Below are positions 44,266 through 52,508 of a stretch of DNA of 64,000 nt, piece by piece; position 1 is the first letter of the stretch, and each line of letters begins with the position of its first letter. Under the pieces are notes generated by a model. The model made no database searches and was not told where the DNA came from. It saw only the letters and a list, made by a program, of their open reading frames with translations. Origin of the DNA: Lichenicola sp964247735. GTDB lineage: Bacteria; Pseudomonadota; Alphaproteobacteria; Acetobacterales; Acetobacteraceae. The DNA is taken from NCBI GenBank assembly GCA_964247735.1, contig CAXTVS010000002.1, forward strand, positions 97,710 through 161,709, written 5' to 3'. Both the position numbers and the translations under genes were made by a program.

Positions 44266-45312
44266 ATGAGACCATTCGCCGTCGTCGCCGGACTCGCCGC
44301 CGTTGCCGTTCTCGGTCCGGCCGCCCACGCCGCCCGCTCGGGCACGGTGGCGTTCCTGATGCCCGACCAGGCCTCGACCCGCTACGAGCAGCACGACTTC
44401 CCGGGTTTCAAGGCTGCGATGGCGAAGGACTGCCCGTCCTGCAAGGTGATCTACCAGAACGCCAACGCCGACGCCCAGCAGCAGCAGCAGCAGTTCAACT
44501 CGGTGATCGCCCAGGGCGCCAAGGTGGTGGTGCTCGACCCCGTGGACTCGTCGGCCGCCGCGGCGCTGGTGCACATCGCCCACGCCCGCGGCGTCAAGGT
44601 GGTGGCCTATGACCGGCCGATCCCCTCGACCCCTGCCGACTTCTACGTGTCGTTCGACAACAAGGGCATCGGCCGCATGATCGCCACCTCGCTGGTGGAC
44701 GACCTGAAGGCCAACAACGTGCAGCCCAGCTCGGGCGGCCTGCTGGAGATCAACGGCTCGCCCACCGACGCCGCCGCCGGGCTGATCCGCGACGGCATCC
44801 ACGCGGGCCTGGCGAACAGCGGCTACCGCACGCTGGCCGAGTACGACACCCCGGACTGGGCGCCGCCGAAGGCGCAGGAATGGGCCAGCGGCCAGATCAC
44901 CCGCTTTCCCGGCAAGATCCTCGGCGTGGTGGCCGCCAACGACGGCACCGGCGGCGGCGCCATCGCCGCGTTCAAGGCGGCGGGCGTGAACCCGGTGCCC
45001 CCGGTCACCGGCAACGACGCGACCATCGCCGGGCTGCAGCTCATCATCGCCGGCGACGAGTACAACACCATCTCCAAGCCGTCCGAGATCGTCGCCGCCG
45101 CCGCGGCCGGCGTCGCGAACAAGCTGCTGTCCGGCGGCAAGCCGACCGGGCAGACCACCCTGTTCGGCACCCCCACGCAGCTGTTCACGCCCACGATCAT
45201 CACCGCGAAGAACCTGAAGGCCGAGATCATCGACAAGGGGATCCAGACCCCCGCCCAGCTCTGCACGTCCGCCTACGCGGCCGCCTGCCAGAAGCTCGGC
45301 ATCACTTCCTGA
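44266..45312 (+). CDS. sugar/polyol ABC transporter substrate-binding protein, XylF-like
   Basis: A 348-residue periplasmic binding protein. The signal peptide MRPFAVVAGLAAVAVLGPAA is cleaved near AHA. The mature part is a type I (LacI-like) bilobal fold with GTVAFLMPDQASTRYEQHDF, VVVLDPVDSSAAAALV and VKVVAYDRPIPSTPADFYVS. The latter closely matches the XylF pattern VLAYDR...DFYISFDN. Two Cys pairs (CPSCK and the C-terminal C...C) may form disulphides. It should bind a pentose or pentitol. The ATG at 44266 follows GGAAGGAAG. It is the first gene of an operon with ATPase, permease and ribitol dehydrogenase genes. Confidence 0.88.
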   Translation: MRPFAVVAGLAAVAVLGPAAHAARSGTVAFLMPDQASTRYEQHDFPGFKAAMAKDCPSCKVIYQNANADAQQQQQQFNSVIAQGAKVVVLDPVDSSAAAALVHIAHARGVKVVAYDRPIPSTPADFYVSFDNKGIGRMIATSLVDDLKANNVQPSSGGLLEINGSPTDAAAGLIRDGIHAGLANSGYRTLAEYDTPDWAPPKAQEWASGQITRFPGKILGVVAANDGTGGGAIAAFKAAGVNPVPPVTGNDATIAGLQLIIAGDEYNTISKPSEIVAAAAAGVANKLLSGGKPTGQTTLFGTPTQLFTPTIITAKNLKAEIIDKGIQTPAQLCTSAYAAACQKLGITS

Positions 45313-45319
45313 TCCGAAC

Positions 45320-45354
45320 GGGACACGGCGGCCGGATCCCGGCCGCCGTGTCCC
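45320..45354 (+). promoter_or_regulatory. strong intra-operon stem-loop after the binding-protein gene
   Basis: A perfect 16-bp inverted repeat (left arm 45320-45335, right arm 45339-45354) closed by a three-base loop. It starts seven bases after the binding-protein stop and ends 22 bases before the ATPase start, with no U-run. Such hairpins typically protect the upstream mRNA and limit read-through, giving more binding protein than membrane components. Confidence 0.75.
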
Positions 45355-45376
45355 GCAACCCGAAGGCCAACCGCCC

Positions 45377-46243
45377 GTGACCCCTGCCTCCACTTCCGAA
45401 CCGCTGCCGCGATCCGGCGCACCGATCCTCAGCCTGCGCGGCATCACCAAGACCTTCGGCGCGGTGTCGGCGCTGACCGACATCGAGCTCGACGTTCACG
45501 CCGGCGAGGTGGTGGCCCTGGTCGGCGACAACGGCGCCGGCAAGTCCACCCTGGTCAAGGTGCTGGCGGGCGTGCACCGCGCCACCTCCGGCGAGATCCG
45601 GTTCAACGGCAAGCCGGTAAGCCTCGACGGGCCCGCGCAGGCGCTGGAGCTCGGCATCGCCACCGTGTTCCAGGACCTGGCGCTGTGCGAGAACCTCGAC
45701 GTCGTCGCCAACCTGTTCCTCGGCCACGAGCTGGCGCCGTGGCGGCTGGACGAGGTGGCGATGGAGGTGCGCGCCTGGACGCTGCTGCGCGAGCTGGCGG
45801 CGCGCATCCCCTCGGTCCGCGAGCCGATCGCCTCCCTGTCCGGCGGCCAGCGCCAGACCGTGGCGATCGCCCGCTCGCTGCTGCTCGACCCCAAGATCAT
45901 CATGCTCGACGAGCCGACCGCGGCGCTGGGCGTGGCGCAGACCGCCGAGGTGCTCAACCTCATCGAGCGGGTGCGCGACCGCGGCCTCGGCGTGATCGTG
46001 ATCAGCCACAACATGGACGACGTGCGCGCGGTCGCCGACCGCATCATCGTGCTCCGGCTCGGCCGCAACAACGGCGTGTTCACCGCCGACACCAGCCACC
46101 AGGACCTGGTCGCCGCCATCACCGGCGCCGCCGAGAACTCGGTGTCGCGCCGCCACGCCGCGCGCGCCGATGCCCCGCCCCAGACCCCGCTCGGGAACGC
46201 CCCGCTGTCCGACGCTCCGCTTTCCAACGGAGGTGCCGCATGA
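45377..46243 (+). CDS. sugar ABC transporter ATPase, single-domain XylG/FrcA-like
   Basis: A 288-residue ATPase with one nucleotide-binding domain: Walker A GDNGAGKST near residue 53, Q-loop VFQDLALCENLDV, signature LSGGQRQ, Walker B IIMLDEPTAALG and switch His in VISHNMDDV. Most importers of this class (XylG, RbsA) use a fused two-domain ATPase of about 500 residues; this short form, like FrcA, must dimerise. The tail (after about residue 255) is Pro/Ala-rich. The GTG start at 45377 follows the hairpin. The stop overlaps the permease start (ATGA). Confidence 0.87.
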   Translation: MTPASTSEPLPRSGAPILSLRGITKTFGAVSALTDIELDVHAGEVVALVGDNGAGKSTLVKVLAGVHRATSGEIRFNGKPVSLDGPAQALELGIATVFQDLALCENLDVVANLFLGHELAPWRLDEVAMEVRAWTLLRELAARIPSVREPIASLSGGQRQTVAIARSLLLDPKIIMLDEPTAALGVAQTAEVLNLIERVRDRGLGVIVISHNMDDVRAVADRIIVLRLGRNNGVFTADTSHQDLVAAITGAAENSVSRRHAARADAPPQTPLGNAPLSDAPLSNGGAA

Positions 46244-47517
46244 GCACCATACCGCTCCCCCGCCCCGCGTCCGACCGGGCTGCCGTCCCGGACGCAGCAC
46301 TGGACCGGGCCGACGAGCGGCTCAGCCACCACGAGGGCTTCCGCGGCGAGCTTCGCACCTTCGCCAACCGCGTGCGCTCGGGCGACCTCGGCATGCTGCC
46401 GGTGGTGGTGGGCCTCGTCGCCATCACCGCGGTGTTCACCGCACTCAACCCGGTGTTCGTGGCCGCGGACAACCTGGTCAACCTCCTGTTCGACTGCGCC
46501 ACCGTCGGGCTGATCTCGCTCGGCATCGTGTGCGTGCTGCTGCTGGGCGAGATCGACCTGTCGGTCGGCTCGATGAGCGGGCTCGCCTCGGCGATCCTCG
46601 GCGTGCTCTGGGTCGGAGCCGGCTGGTCGTTGGCGGTGGTGATCCCGGTGGCACTCGTCGCCGGCGCCGTGGTCGGGCTGATCTATGCCGAACTGTACAC
46701 CCGCTTCGGCATGCCGAGCTTCGTCGCCACCCTGGCCGGGCTGCTGGCGCTGCTCGGGCTGCAGCTCTACCTGCTGGGCGATACCGGCTCGATCAACCTG
46801 CCCTATGACGGCGCCCTGGTGCAGCTCGGCCAGATCCTGGTGATGCCGGCCTGGCTGTCCTACCTGCTGGCGCTCCTGCCTGGCACGGTGCTGCTCGTCA
46901 CCGGTCTCGGCGAGCGCCGGCGGCGGCACGCGGCGCGGCTGTCGGCCAAGCCGGTGCGGGTGCTGGCGGTGAAGGCCGGTGTGGTCACCGCGGCCCTGCT
47001 CGCCGCGATGTTCTACCTCAACGTCGGCCGAGGCCTGCCCTGGCTGTTCGCGCTGTTCACCCTGCTGGTGGTGGTGATGGAGTACGCCCTGCGGCGCACC
47101 CGCTGGGGCCGCTCGATGTTCGCGGTCGGCGGCAACCGCGAGGCCGCGCGCCGCTCGGGCATCAACGTGCGCGGCATCCACCGCAGCGCCTTCGTGTTGT
47201 GCAGCACCTTCGCCGCCGCCGGCGGCGTGCTGTCGGCGGCGCGTCTCGCCTCCGCCAGCCGCCAGGCCGGCACCGGCGACGTCAACCTCAACGCCATCGC
47301 AGCCGCGGTGATCGGCGGTACCAGCCTGTTCGGCGGCCGCGGCAGCGCCTACTCGGCCCTGCTCGGCGTGATCGTCATCCAGGCGATCTCCAACGGCCTG
47401 ACCCTGCTCAACCTGTCGTCGAGCCTTCGCTACATGATCACCGGCGGCGTGCTCGCCATCGCCGTGATCGTCGACAGCCTGGCCCGCCGTTCCCGCGCCT
47501 CCCACGGCCGCGCCTGA
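46240..47517 (+). CDS. sugar ABC transporter permease, XylH-like
   Basis: A 425-residue inner-membrane permease. It has an extended hydrophilic N-terminus, about ten helices, and the family blocks GEIDLSVGSMSGLASAILGV and GNREAARRSGINVRGIHRSA (the cytoplasmic ATPase-contact loop), then AAAVIGGTSLFGGRGSAYSA. The length and the extra loop in the middle resemble XylH rather than the shorter RbsC. It partners the single-domain ATPase and the XylF-like protein. The start ATG overlaps the ATPase stop. Confidence 0.88.
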   Translation: MSTIPLPRPASDRAAVPDAALDRADERLSHHEGFRGELRTFANRVRSGDLGMLPVVVGLVAITAVFTALNPVFVAADNLVNLLFDCATVGLISLGIVCVLLLGEIDLSVGSMSGLASAILGVLWVGAGWSLAVVIPVALVAGAVVGLIYAELYTRFGMPSFVATLAGLLALLGLQLYLLGDTGSINLPYDGALVQLGQILVMPAWLSYLLALLPGTVLLVTGLGERRRRHAARLSAKPVRVLAVKAGVVTAALLAAMFYLNVGRGLPWLFALFTLLVVVMEYALRRTRWGRSMFAVGGNREAARRSGINVRGIHRSAFVLCSTFAAAGGVLSAARLASASRQAGTGDVNLNAIAAAVIGGTSLFGGRGSAYSALLGVIVIQAISNGLTLLNLSSSLRYMITGGVLAIAVIVDSLARRSRASHGRA

Positions 47518-47535
47518 ACCCCGGAGGAACCAAGC

Positions 47536-48264
47536 ATGGCCGAATCCCTCGAAGGCAAGGTCGCCGCGATCACCGGGGCCGCGTCCGGCATCGGGCTCGA
47601 GTGCGCGCGGCACCTGCTCGCTGCCGGCTGCCGGGTCGTGCTGGTGGACCGCGCCGGCGACCGGCTGCGGGAACTCTGTTCGGAACTCGGGGCGAACGCG
47701 TTCCCGCTGGCGATCGACCTGCTCGATCCCGGTGCGGTGTCCGGGATGCTGCCACGCATCCTGGAACTCGCCGGCGGGCTCCACATCTTTTACGCCAACG
47801 CCGGCGCCTATGTCGGCGGCCCGGTGGCGGAAGGCGATCCGGATGCCTGGGACCGGATGCTCAACCTCAACGTCAACGCCGCCTTCCGGTCGGTGCGGGC
47901 GGTGATCCCGCACCTGATCGCGCAGCAGTCCGGGGACGTGCTGTTCACCTCGTCGATCGCCGGCGTGGTGCCGGTGGTGTGGGAGCCGATCTACACCGCG
48001 TCCAAGTTCGCCGTGCAGGCCTTCGTGCATACCACCCGCCGGCAGCTGGCACCGCACGGTGTTCGGGTCGGCGCCGTGCTGCCCGGGCCCGTCGTCACAT
48101 CGCTGCTCGCCGACTGGCCGGAAGCCAAGATGCAGGAGGCGCTGGCCAGCAACAGCCTGATGCAGCCGCGGGAGGTGGCGGAAGCGGTGCTGTTCATGCT
48201 GACGCGCCCGCGGGGCGTGACGGTGCGCGACCTCGTCATCCTGCCCAACAGCGTCGACCTCTGA
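47536..48264 (+). CDS. rbtD: ribitol 2-dehydrogenase (SDR)
   Basis: A 242-residue short-chain dehydrogenase. From memory it is very close to the Klebsiella ribitol dehydrogenase over its full length: GKVAAITGAASGIGLECARH, IFYANAGAYVGGPVAEGDPD, IYTASKFAVQAFVHTTRRQL, VRVGAVLPGPVVTSLL and the C-terminus VTVRDLVILPNSVDL. Catalytic Ser and Tyr-x3-Lys are present. It oxidises ribitol to D-ribulose with NAD. It lies 18 bp after the XylH-like gene, so the importer probably carries ribitol. A pentulose kinase should follow, but only a vestige is seen. Confidence 0.85.
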   Translation: MAESLEGKVAAITGAASGIGLECARHLLAAGCRVVLVDRAGDRLRELCSELGANAFPLAIDLLDPGAVSGMLPRILELAGGLHIFYANAGAYVGGPVAEGDPDAWDRMLNLNVNAAFRSVRAVIPHLIAQQSGDVLFTSSIAGVVPVVWEPIYTASKFAVQAFVHTTRRQLAPHGVRVGAVLPGPVVTSLLADWPEAKMQEALASNSLMQPREVAEAVLFMLTRPRGVTVRDLVILPNSVDL

Positions 48265-48300
48265 CGCCGCGGCCATTCCGGCGACGCCGACGGGCTTCCC

Positions 48301-48375
48301 TGCTTCGTCGGCGTGGACGTCGGCATGGGCAGCGCACCGGTCGGGATCCTCGATGTGACCGGGAGGGTCCGGTCA
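48301..48375 (+). pseudogene. vestigial FGGY pentulose kinase, N-terminal phosphate-binding motif only
   Basis: Starting 37 bp after rbtD, one frame reads CFVGVDVGMGSAPVGILDVT. The intact kinase at 48737-50374 begins AVIGVDVGTGSARAGLFSLD, so the nucleotide-binding start of an FGGY kinase is clearly recognisable. After about 25 residues homology is lost, and a transposase scrap follows about 90 bp on. The position suggests an original rbtD-kinase operon whose kinase was destroyed. Confidence 0.65.
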
Positions 48376-48464
48376 GCCCTCGCGCCAGCGACGCAACAAC
48401 GGATCAAAGGCGGCCGCCGGGAGGCTGACGCAGCGTCAGCGATGGCGGGTGCCGGTTTGTCGGG

Positions 48465-48607
48465 ATGACTTGCGTGTGCTGCGGGCCTGCGGCCGTGACG
48501 GCGCGGCAGAAGTCACGGCGCGTGGCTACCGGCGGTTCCGCCGGACCCGTAAGCGGCAGTTCAACGAGCGCAGCGGCGGCGTGCTGAACCGCACCTGCCT
48601 GCCATGA
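48465..48607 (+). mobile_element. DDE transposase remnant with N-terminal zinc ribbon (IS6-like)
   Basis: MTCVCCGPAAVT in one frame continues, after a frameshift, as RGYRRFRRTRKRQFNERSGG and VLNRTCLP before a stop. This matches the N-terminal zinc-ribbon start of a transposase group reading RYRRFRC..C.RQFNERTGT.LN...YPTD. The DDE domain is missing. It sits directly behind the kinase vestige. Confidence 0.55.
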
Positions 48608-48736
48608 AAGCCACGCATGTCAGCGCGGCGAGATCGGTCTTCACCGCCTGATCCCCGGAACTGGCTTCCGACGCCGATGCACCGTCAGAACGACTGAACC
48701 CGACGCGTTCCAGCTCCTTGGCAGGAACCGTCAGGC
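48608..48736. other. spacer after the IS scrap, convergent junction
   Basis: No gene or clear terminator was found between the IS remnant and the end of the minus-strand kinase gene. Confidence 0.4.
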
Positions 48737-50374
48737 TCAAGCATCGGATCGAGACATGAGCTCCCGGTAGGCCATCTGGTCGTCATACATCCGCTGGAAC
48801 ACCGCATATTTCGCGTCGTGATACCCCCGCACCGCCGCGTCGCCCGGTTCGACCACCGCCCCGGCCCGACTCATCGCCGCCATCGCGTCGCGGATGCTGG
48901 GATGCGCACCCCCCGCCACCGCACCCAGCACCGCCGCCCCCAGCAGCACCGCTTCCGGCTCCTGCGGCAGCACCACCGCGCAGCCGGTGGCGTCGGCGTG
49001 CTCGCGCAGGAACACCGGGTTCTTGGTGCCGCCGCCCGACGCCAGCACGGTGTCGATCGCAGCGCCCTGCCCGTTCACCGTCTCGATGATGTGGCGGGTG
49101 CCGTAGGCGATCGCCTGCACGGTGGCGAGGTAGAGCACGGCGAGGTCGTCCGCGTCGGCGCCAAGGCGCAGCCCGGAGATCATGCCGCGCAGGCTGGCGT
49201 CGGCGCGCGGCGAGCGGTTGCCGTGGAAGTCCGGCATCACGTGCAGGTCGCGCGTCAGTGCCGCCGGGAACGGTACCCGCTCCGCCAGCCGGTCCAGGCG
49301 CAGGTTCAGCACCTGGTAGATGGTCTGTCCCGCCTCCGACGCCGCCTGCGCCAGCGCCGGGTAGGCGGCGTGGGTGGTGATGATGTGGTCGATCAGGCTG
49401 CCGACCGCGGACTGGCCGCCCTCGTTCAGCCACAGCCCGGGCACCATCGCCGCGTAGTACGGCCCCCACACGCCCGGCACGAACCGCGGCTCGGCCGACA
49501 CCGTCATGTGGCAGCTCGACGTGCCGCCCACCAGCGCCAGGCGGCGGAACAGCGCGTCCTGGTCCGGCGCCTCGCCACGCAGCGCGGCGCCGATGGTGCC
49601 GATGCCGCCGGCATGGGCGTCGATCGCCGACGCGCCCACCGGGATGCCGGCGGGCAGGCCGAGCGCGTCCGCCGCTTCCTGCGACAGGGTGCCGATCGCC
49701 TCGCCCATCGGGCGTATGTCGGTGCCGATGCGTCGGAACCCCTCGTCGGCCAGCTCGCCCAGGCCGATCGAACGGAAATATCCCTCGTCCCAGCGCGCCT
49801 CGTGGCCGAGATAGGTCCACTTGCACACGGTAGAGCACAGCGAGCGCGTGGTGCTGCCGGTGGCGCGCCAGGTCAGGTAGTCCGGCAGGTCGAAGAACTG
49901 CGCCGCCTTCGCCCACGCTTCCGGCCGGTGCTCGCGCAGCCACAGCAGCTTGGGCGTTTCCATCTCCAGCGAGATGCGGCCGCCGACATAGCGCAGCACC
50001 TCGTGCCGGCCGGCGTTGATCCGGTCCGCCTGCGCACCCGCGCGGTGGTCCATCCACACCACCACGTCCTGCTCCGGCGCCCCGCCCGGATCGACCGACA
50101 CCGGGCCGCCCGCCGCGTCCACCACCGCCAGCGAGCAGGTGGCGTCGAAGCCGATGCCCACCACCCGGATGTCGGCCCCGGCGCAGGCCTCGCGCACGGA
50201 GGCGCAGACCGCCGCCCAGATGTCGGTGGTGGACTGCTGCACGTAGCCGGGCTCCGGCCGCCAGGCACGGATCGGCCGGCTGGCCTGGGCCAGCATGGCG
50301 CCGTCCAGCGAGAACAGGCCGGCGCGCGCGCTGCCCGTCCCCACGTCCACGCCGATCACCGCGTCGATGGGCAT
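48737..50374 (-). CDS. FGGY-family pentulose kinase, D-ribulokinase type
   Basis: A 545-residue carbohydrate kinase. The N-terminal ATP-phosphate motif is AVIGVDVGTGSARAGLFS. VVVWMDHRAGAQADRI and GIPVGASAIDAHAGGIG carry the catalytic Asp region. The adenosine motif is DTVLASGGGTKNPVFLREHA. The long N-terminal region with VGIGFDATCSLAVVD is typical of the FGGY/D-ribulokinase group (TIGR01315-like) rather than AraB or XylB. It would make D-ribulose 5-phosphate. Its ATG shares one base with the stop of the dehydrogenase gene (TGATG), so the two are translationally coupled. Confidence 0.85.
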   Translation of the reverse strand: MPIDAVIGVDVGTGSARAGLFSLDGAMLAQASRPIRAWRPEPGYVQQSTTDIWAAVCASVREACAGADIRVVGIGFDATCSLAVVDAAGGPVSVDPGGAPEQDVVVWMDHRAGAQADRINAGRHEVLRYVGGRISLEMETPKLLWLREHRPEAWAKAAQFFDLPDYLTWRATGSTTRSLCSTVCKWTYLGHEARWDEGYFRSIGLGELADEGFRRIGTDIRPMGEAIGTLSQEAADALGLPAGIPVGASAIDAHAGGIGTIGAALRGEAPDQDALFRRLALVGGTSSCHMTVSAEPRFVPGVWGPYYAAMVPGLWLNEGGQSAVGSLIDHIITTHAAYPALAQAASEAGQTIYQVLNLRLDRLAERVPFPAALTRDLHVMPDFHGNRSPRADASLRGMISGLRLGADADDLAVLYLATVQAIAYGTRHIIETVNGQGAAIDTVLASGGGTKNPVFLREHADATGCAVVLPQEPEAVLLGAAVLGAVAGGAHPSIRDAMAAMSRAGAVVEPGDAAVRGYHDAKYAVFQRMYDDQMAYRELMSRSDA

Positions 50375-51462
50375 CAGGCGACGGCCGAGGCCGACTTCAG
50401 CAGCACCTTGATCGAGTCGAGCGAGTTCGCGACCTTGATCGCCTCGTCCCACTCCTCGAACGCGTAGTCGTGGGTGACGATGCCCTTCGACGTCACCAGG
50501 CCGCGGTCGAGCAGGTCGATGGCGATCGGATAGCAGTACGGCCCGAGATGCGCCCCGCGCACGTCCAGCTCCTTGCGGTCGCCGATCACCGACCAGTCGA
50601 CGCTGGTCTCCTTGCCGAACACCGAGAACTCGACGAAGCGGCCGAGCTTGCGGATCAGCTGCAGGCCCTGCGTCACCCCGGCGGGCACGCCGGTCGCCTC
50701 GATGTAGACGTCGCAGCCGTAGCCGCTGGTGAGGCCCTTCACGATCGCGTCCGCGTCCTCGTTGGCCGGATCGATCACCACGTCGGCGCCGAACTTCAGC
50801 GCGAGATCCCGACGCTCCTGCACCATGTCGATCACCACCAGCTTCTTCGGCGTACGCAGGTGCGCCACCTGCACCATCATCAGCCCGATCGGGCCGGCGC
50901 CGGCGATCACCACCACGTCGTCCAGCCACATGTCGCTGCGGTTGATCACATGGATCGCGCAGGACAGCGGCTCGATGATCGCCGCGTCCTCCAGCGGCAT
51001 CGACCTGGGGATCTTGTGCACCCGTGCCGTCTTCGGCAGCAGCATGTACTCGGACATGCCGCCATCGGCGACGTTGCGCTGGAAGCCGAAGATGTTGTGC
51101 ACCTCGCACATCCAGTAGCTGCCCTCGCGGCAGTAGCGGCAGCGGTCGCAGGGCACGATCTGCTCGGCGATCACGGTGTCGCCGGCGACAACCCCGAAAT
51201 GCTCGGCCGCTTCCACCCCCAGCTCGTCCACCACGCCGAAGAACTCGTGGCCCGGGATCACCGGCGCCTTCACCCACGGGTTCTCGCCCCAGAACATCTT
51301 GGCGCCGGACCAGCACTTGCAGTCGCTGGCGCAGATGCCGCACGCCGAGATGCGGATCACCATCTCGCTGTGGCCTGGGTTCGGGCGGTCGACCTGCTCG
51401 ACCCGGTAGTCCTCCGGGCCGTGGCAGACGACGGCGGTCATCCTGTTGTTCTGGCGGTCCAT
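50374..51462 (-). CDS. zinc-dependent polyol dehydrogenase, erythritol/L-threitol dehydrogenase-like
   Basis: A 362-residue medium-chain dehydrogenase. Catalytic zinc ligands are in SACGICASDCKCW and PGHEFFGVV. The structural-zinc cluster is in IVPCDRCRYCREGSYWMC (four Cys). The Rossmann motif is VVIAGAGPIGLMMVQVAHL. The C-terminal part includes ELDVRGAHLGPYCYPIAIDL. From memory the sequence resembles the mycobacterial EltD enzyme, which oxidises erythritol or L-threitol at C2. Beside a D-ribulokinase the substrate could instead be ribitol or another pentitol. It lies 56 bp after the RbsC-like gene. Confidence 0.82.
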   Translation of the reverse strand: MDRQNNRMTAVVCHGPEDYRVEQVDRPNPGHSEMVIRISACGICASDCKCWSGAKMFWGENPWVKAPVIPGHEFFGVVDELGVEAAEHFGVVAGDTVIAEQIVPCDRCRYCREGSYWMCEVHNIFGFQRNVADGGMSEYMLLPKTARVHKIPRSMPLEDAAIIEPLSCAIHVINRSDMWLDDVVVIAGAGPIGLMMVQVAHLRTPKKLVVIDMVQERRDLALKFGADVVIDPANEDADAIVKGLTSGYGCDVYIEATGVPAGVTQGLQLIRKLGRFVEFSVFGKETSVDWSVIGDRKELDVRGAHLGPYCYPIAIDLLDRGLVTSKGIVTHDYAFEEWDEAIKVANSLDSIKVLLKSASAVA

Positions 51463-51518
51463 GGCGCGATAAACTCTCGATCTCGATGTTCAGGGCGGCG
51501 GGAAACGGCGCCCAGGCG

Positions 51519-52508
51519 TCAGCCCGTCTTGCGTCGCTCGCGGCCGATGTAGATGGCAAGCAGGATGATGGCACCCTTGACCACGGTCTGCACGTAGGGG
51601 TTCACGCCCACCATGTTCAGCCCGTTGTTGAGCACGCCGAGCAGCAGCGCGCCCAGCAGGGTGCCGATCAGGGAGCCGCGGCCGCCGGCGATCGAGGTGC
51701 CGCCCAGCACCACGGCGGCGATGGCGTCGAGCTCGAAGCCCTGGCCGGAGTTCGGCTGCCCGCTCATCAGCCGCCCGGTCAGCACCACCGCCGCGATCGC
51801 CGCGGTGAAGCCGCTCAGCGCGTAGATGATGAGCTTGGAGCGCGCGACGCGCACGCCGGACAGCCGGGTGGCGGTCTCGTTGCCGCCGATCGCGTACACG
51901 TAGCGGCCGAACGGCGTGCGTTCCAGCAGCACCCAGCCCAGGATGTAGACCACGATCATGACGAGGATCGGCGCCTGCAGGCCGAGCACGCTGCCGGAGC
52001 CGAACCAGCTGATCCAGTTCGGCAGGCCGCTGATCGGGTAGCCGCCGGTGTAGATCAGCCCCAGGCCGCGGGCGATGCCCATGGTGGCGAGTGTCACGAT
52101 GATCGGCGGCATGCCGGCGAACGCCACGAAGGCGCCGTTGGCGAGGCCGAAGACGAGACCGATGAGGAGGCAGATGATCAGCGCCAGCACGCCGTTCATG
52201 CCGCTCGCCATCAGTCCGGCGGCGAGCGTGCCGGCCAGCGCCATCACCGCGCCGACCGACAGGTCGATGCCGCCGGTCAGGATCACGTAGGTCATGCCGA
52301 CCGCGATCAGGGCGTTGATCGAGACCTGCCTGAGGATGTTGCTGATGTTGCTGGCCGACAGGAAGCTGTTGGAGGAGAACACCATCACGATCGACACCAC
52401 GATCAGCCCGACCAGCGGGTAGAAGGCGGTGAACCGGGTGGCACGTCGCAGCGACAGCGCGAGCGGGCTCGGGGCCCCCGGGGCGGCCAGTGTCTTAGAC
52501 GAGCTCAT
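51519..52508 (-). CDS. RbsC-like sugar ABC transporter permease
   Basis: A 329-residue permease of about ten helices. Family blocks are GGIDLSVGAVMALAGTLAAG, GNETATRLSGVRVARSKLII (ATPase-contact loop) and AIAAVVLGGTSIAGGRGSLIGT. The length is that of RbsC. Its start overlaps the ATPase gene by 14 bp, so the proteins are made together. It forms the membrane channel of the unit B importer. Confidence 0.9.
   Translation of the reverse strand: MSSSKTLAAPGAPSPLALSLRRATRFTAFYPLVGLIVVSIVMVFSSNSFLSASNISNILRQVSINALIAVGMTYVILTGGIDLSVGAVMALAGTLAAGLMASGMNGVLALIICLLIGLVFGLANGAFVAFAGMPPIIVTLATMGIARGLGLIYTGGYPISGLPNWISWFGSGSVLGLQAPILVMIVVYILGWVLLERTPFGRYVYAIGGNETATRLSGVRVARSKLIIYALSGFTAAIAAVVLTGRLMSGQPNSGQGFELDAIAAVVLGGTSIAGGRGSLIGTLLGALLLGVLNNGLNMVGVNPYVQTVVKGAIILLAIYIGRERRKTG

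Noticed and set aside
45496..48276. A 926-residue open frame on the minus strand
   Set aside because: It is antisense to the ATPase, permease and ribitol dehydrogenase genes; its His/Gln/Arg-rich composition is that of a G+C-driven shadow frame with no domain.
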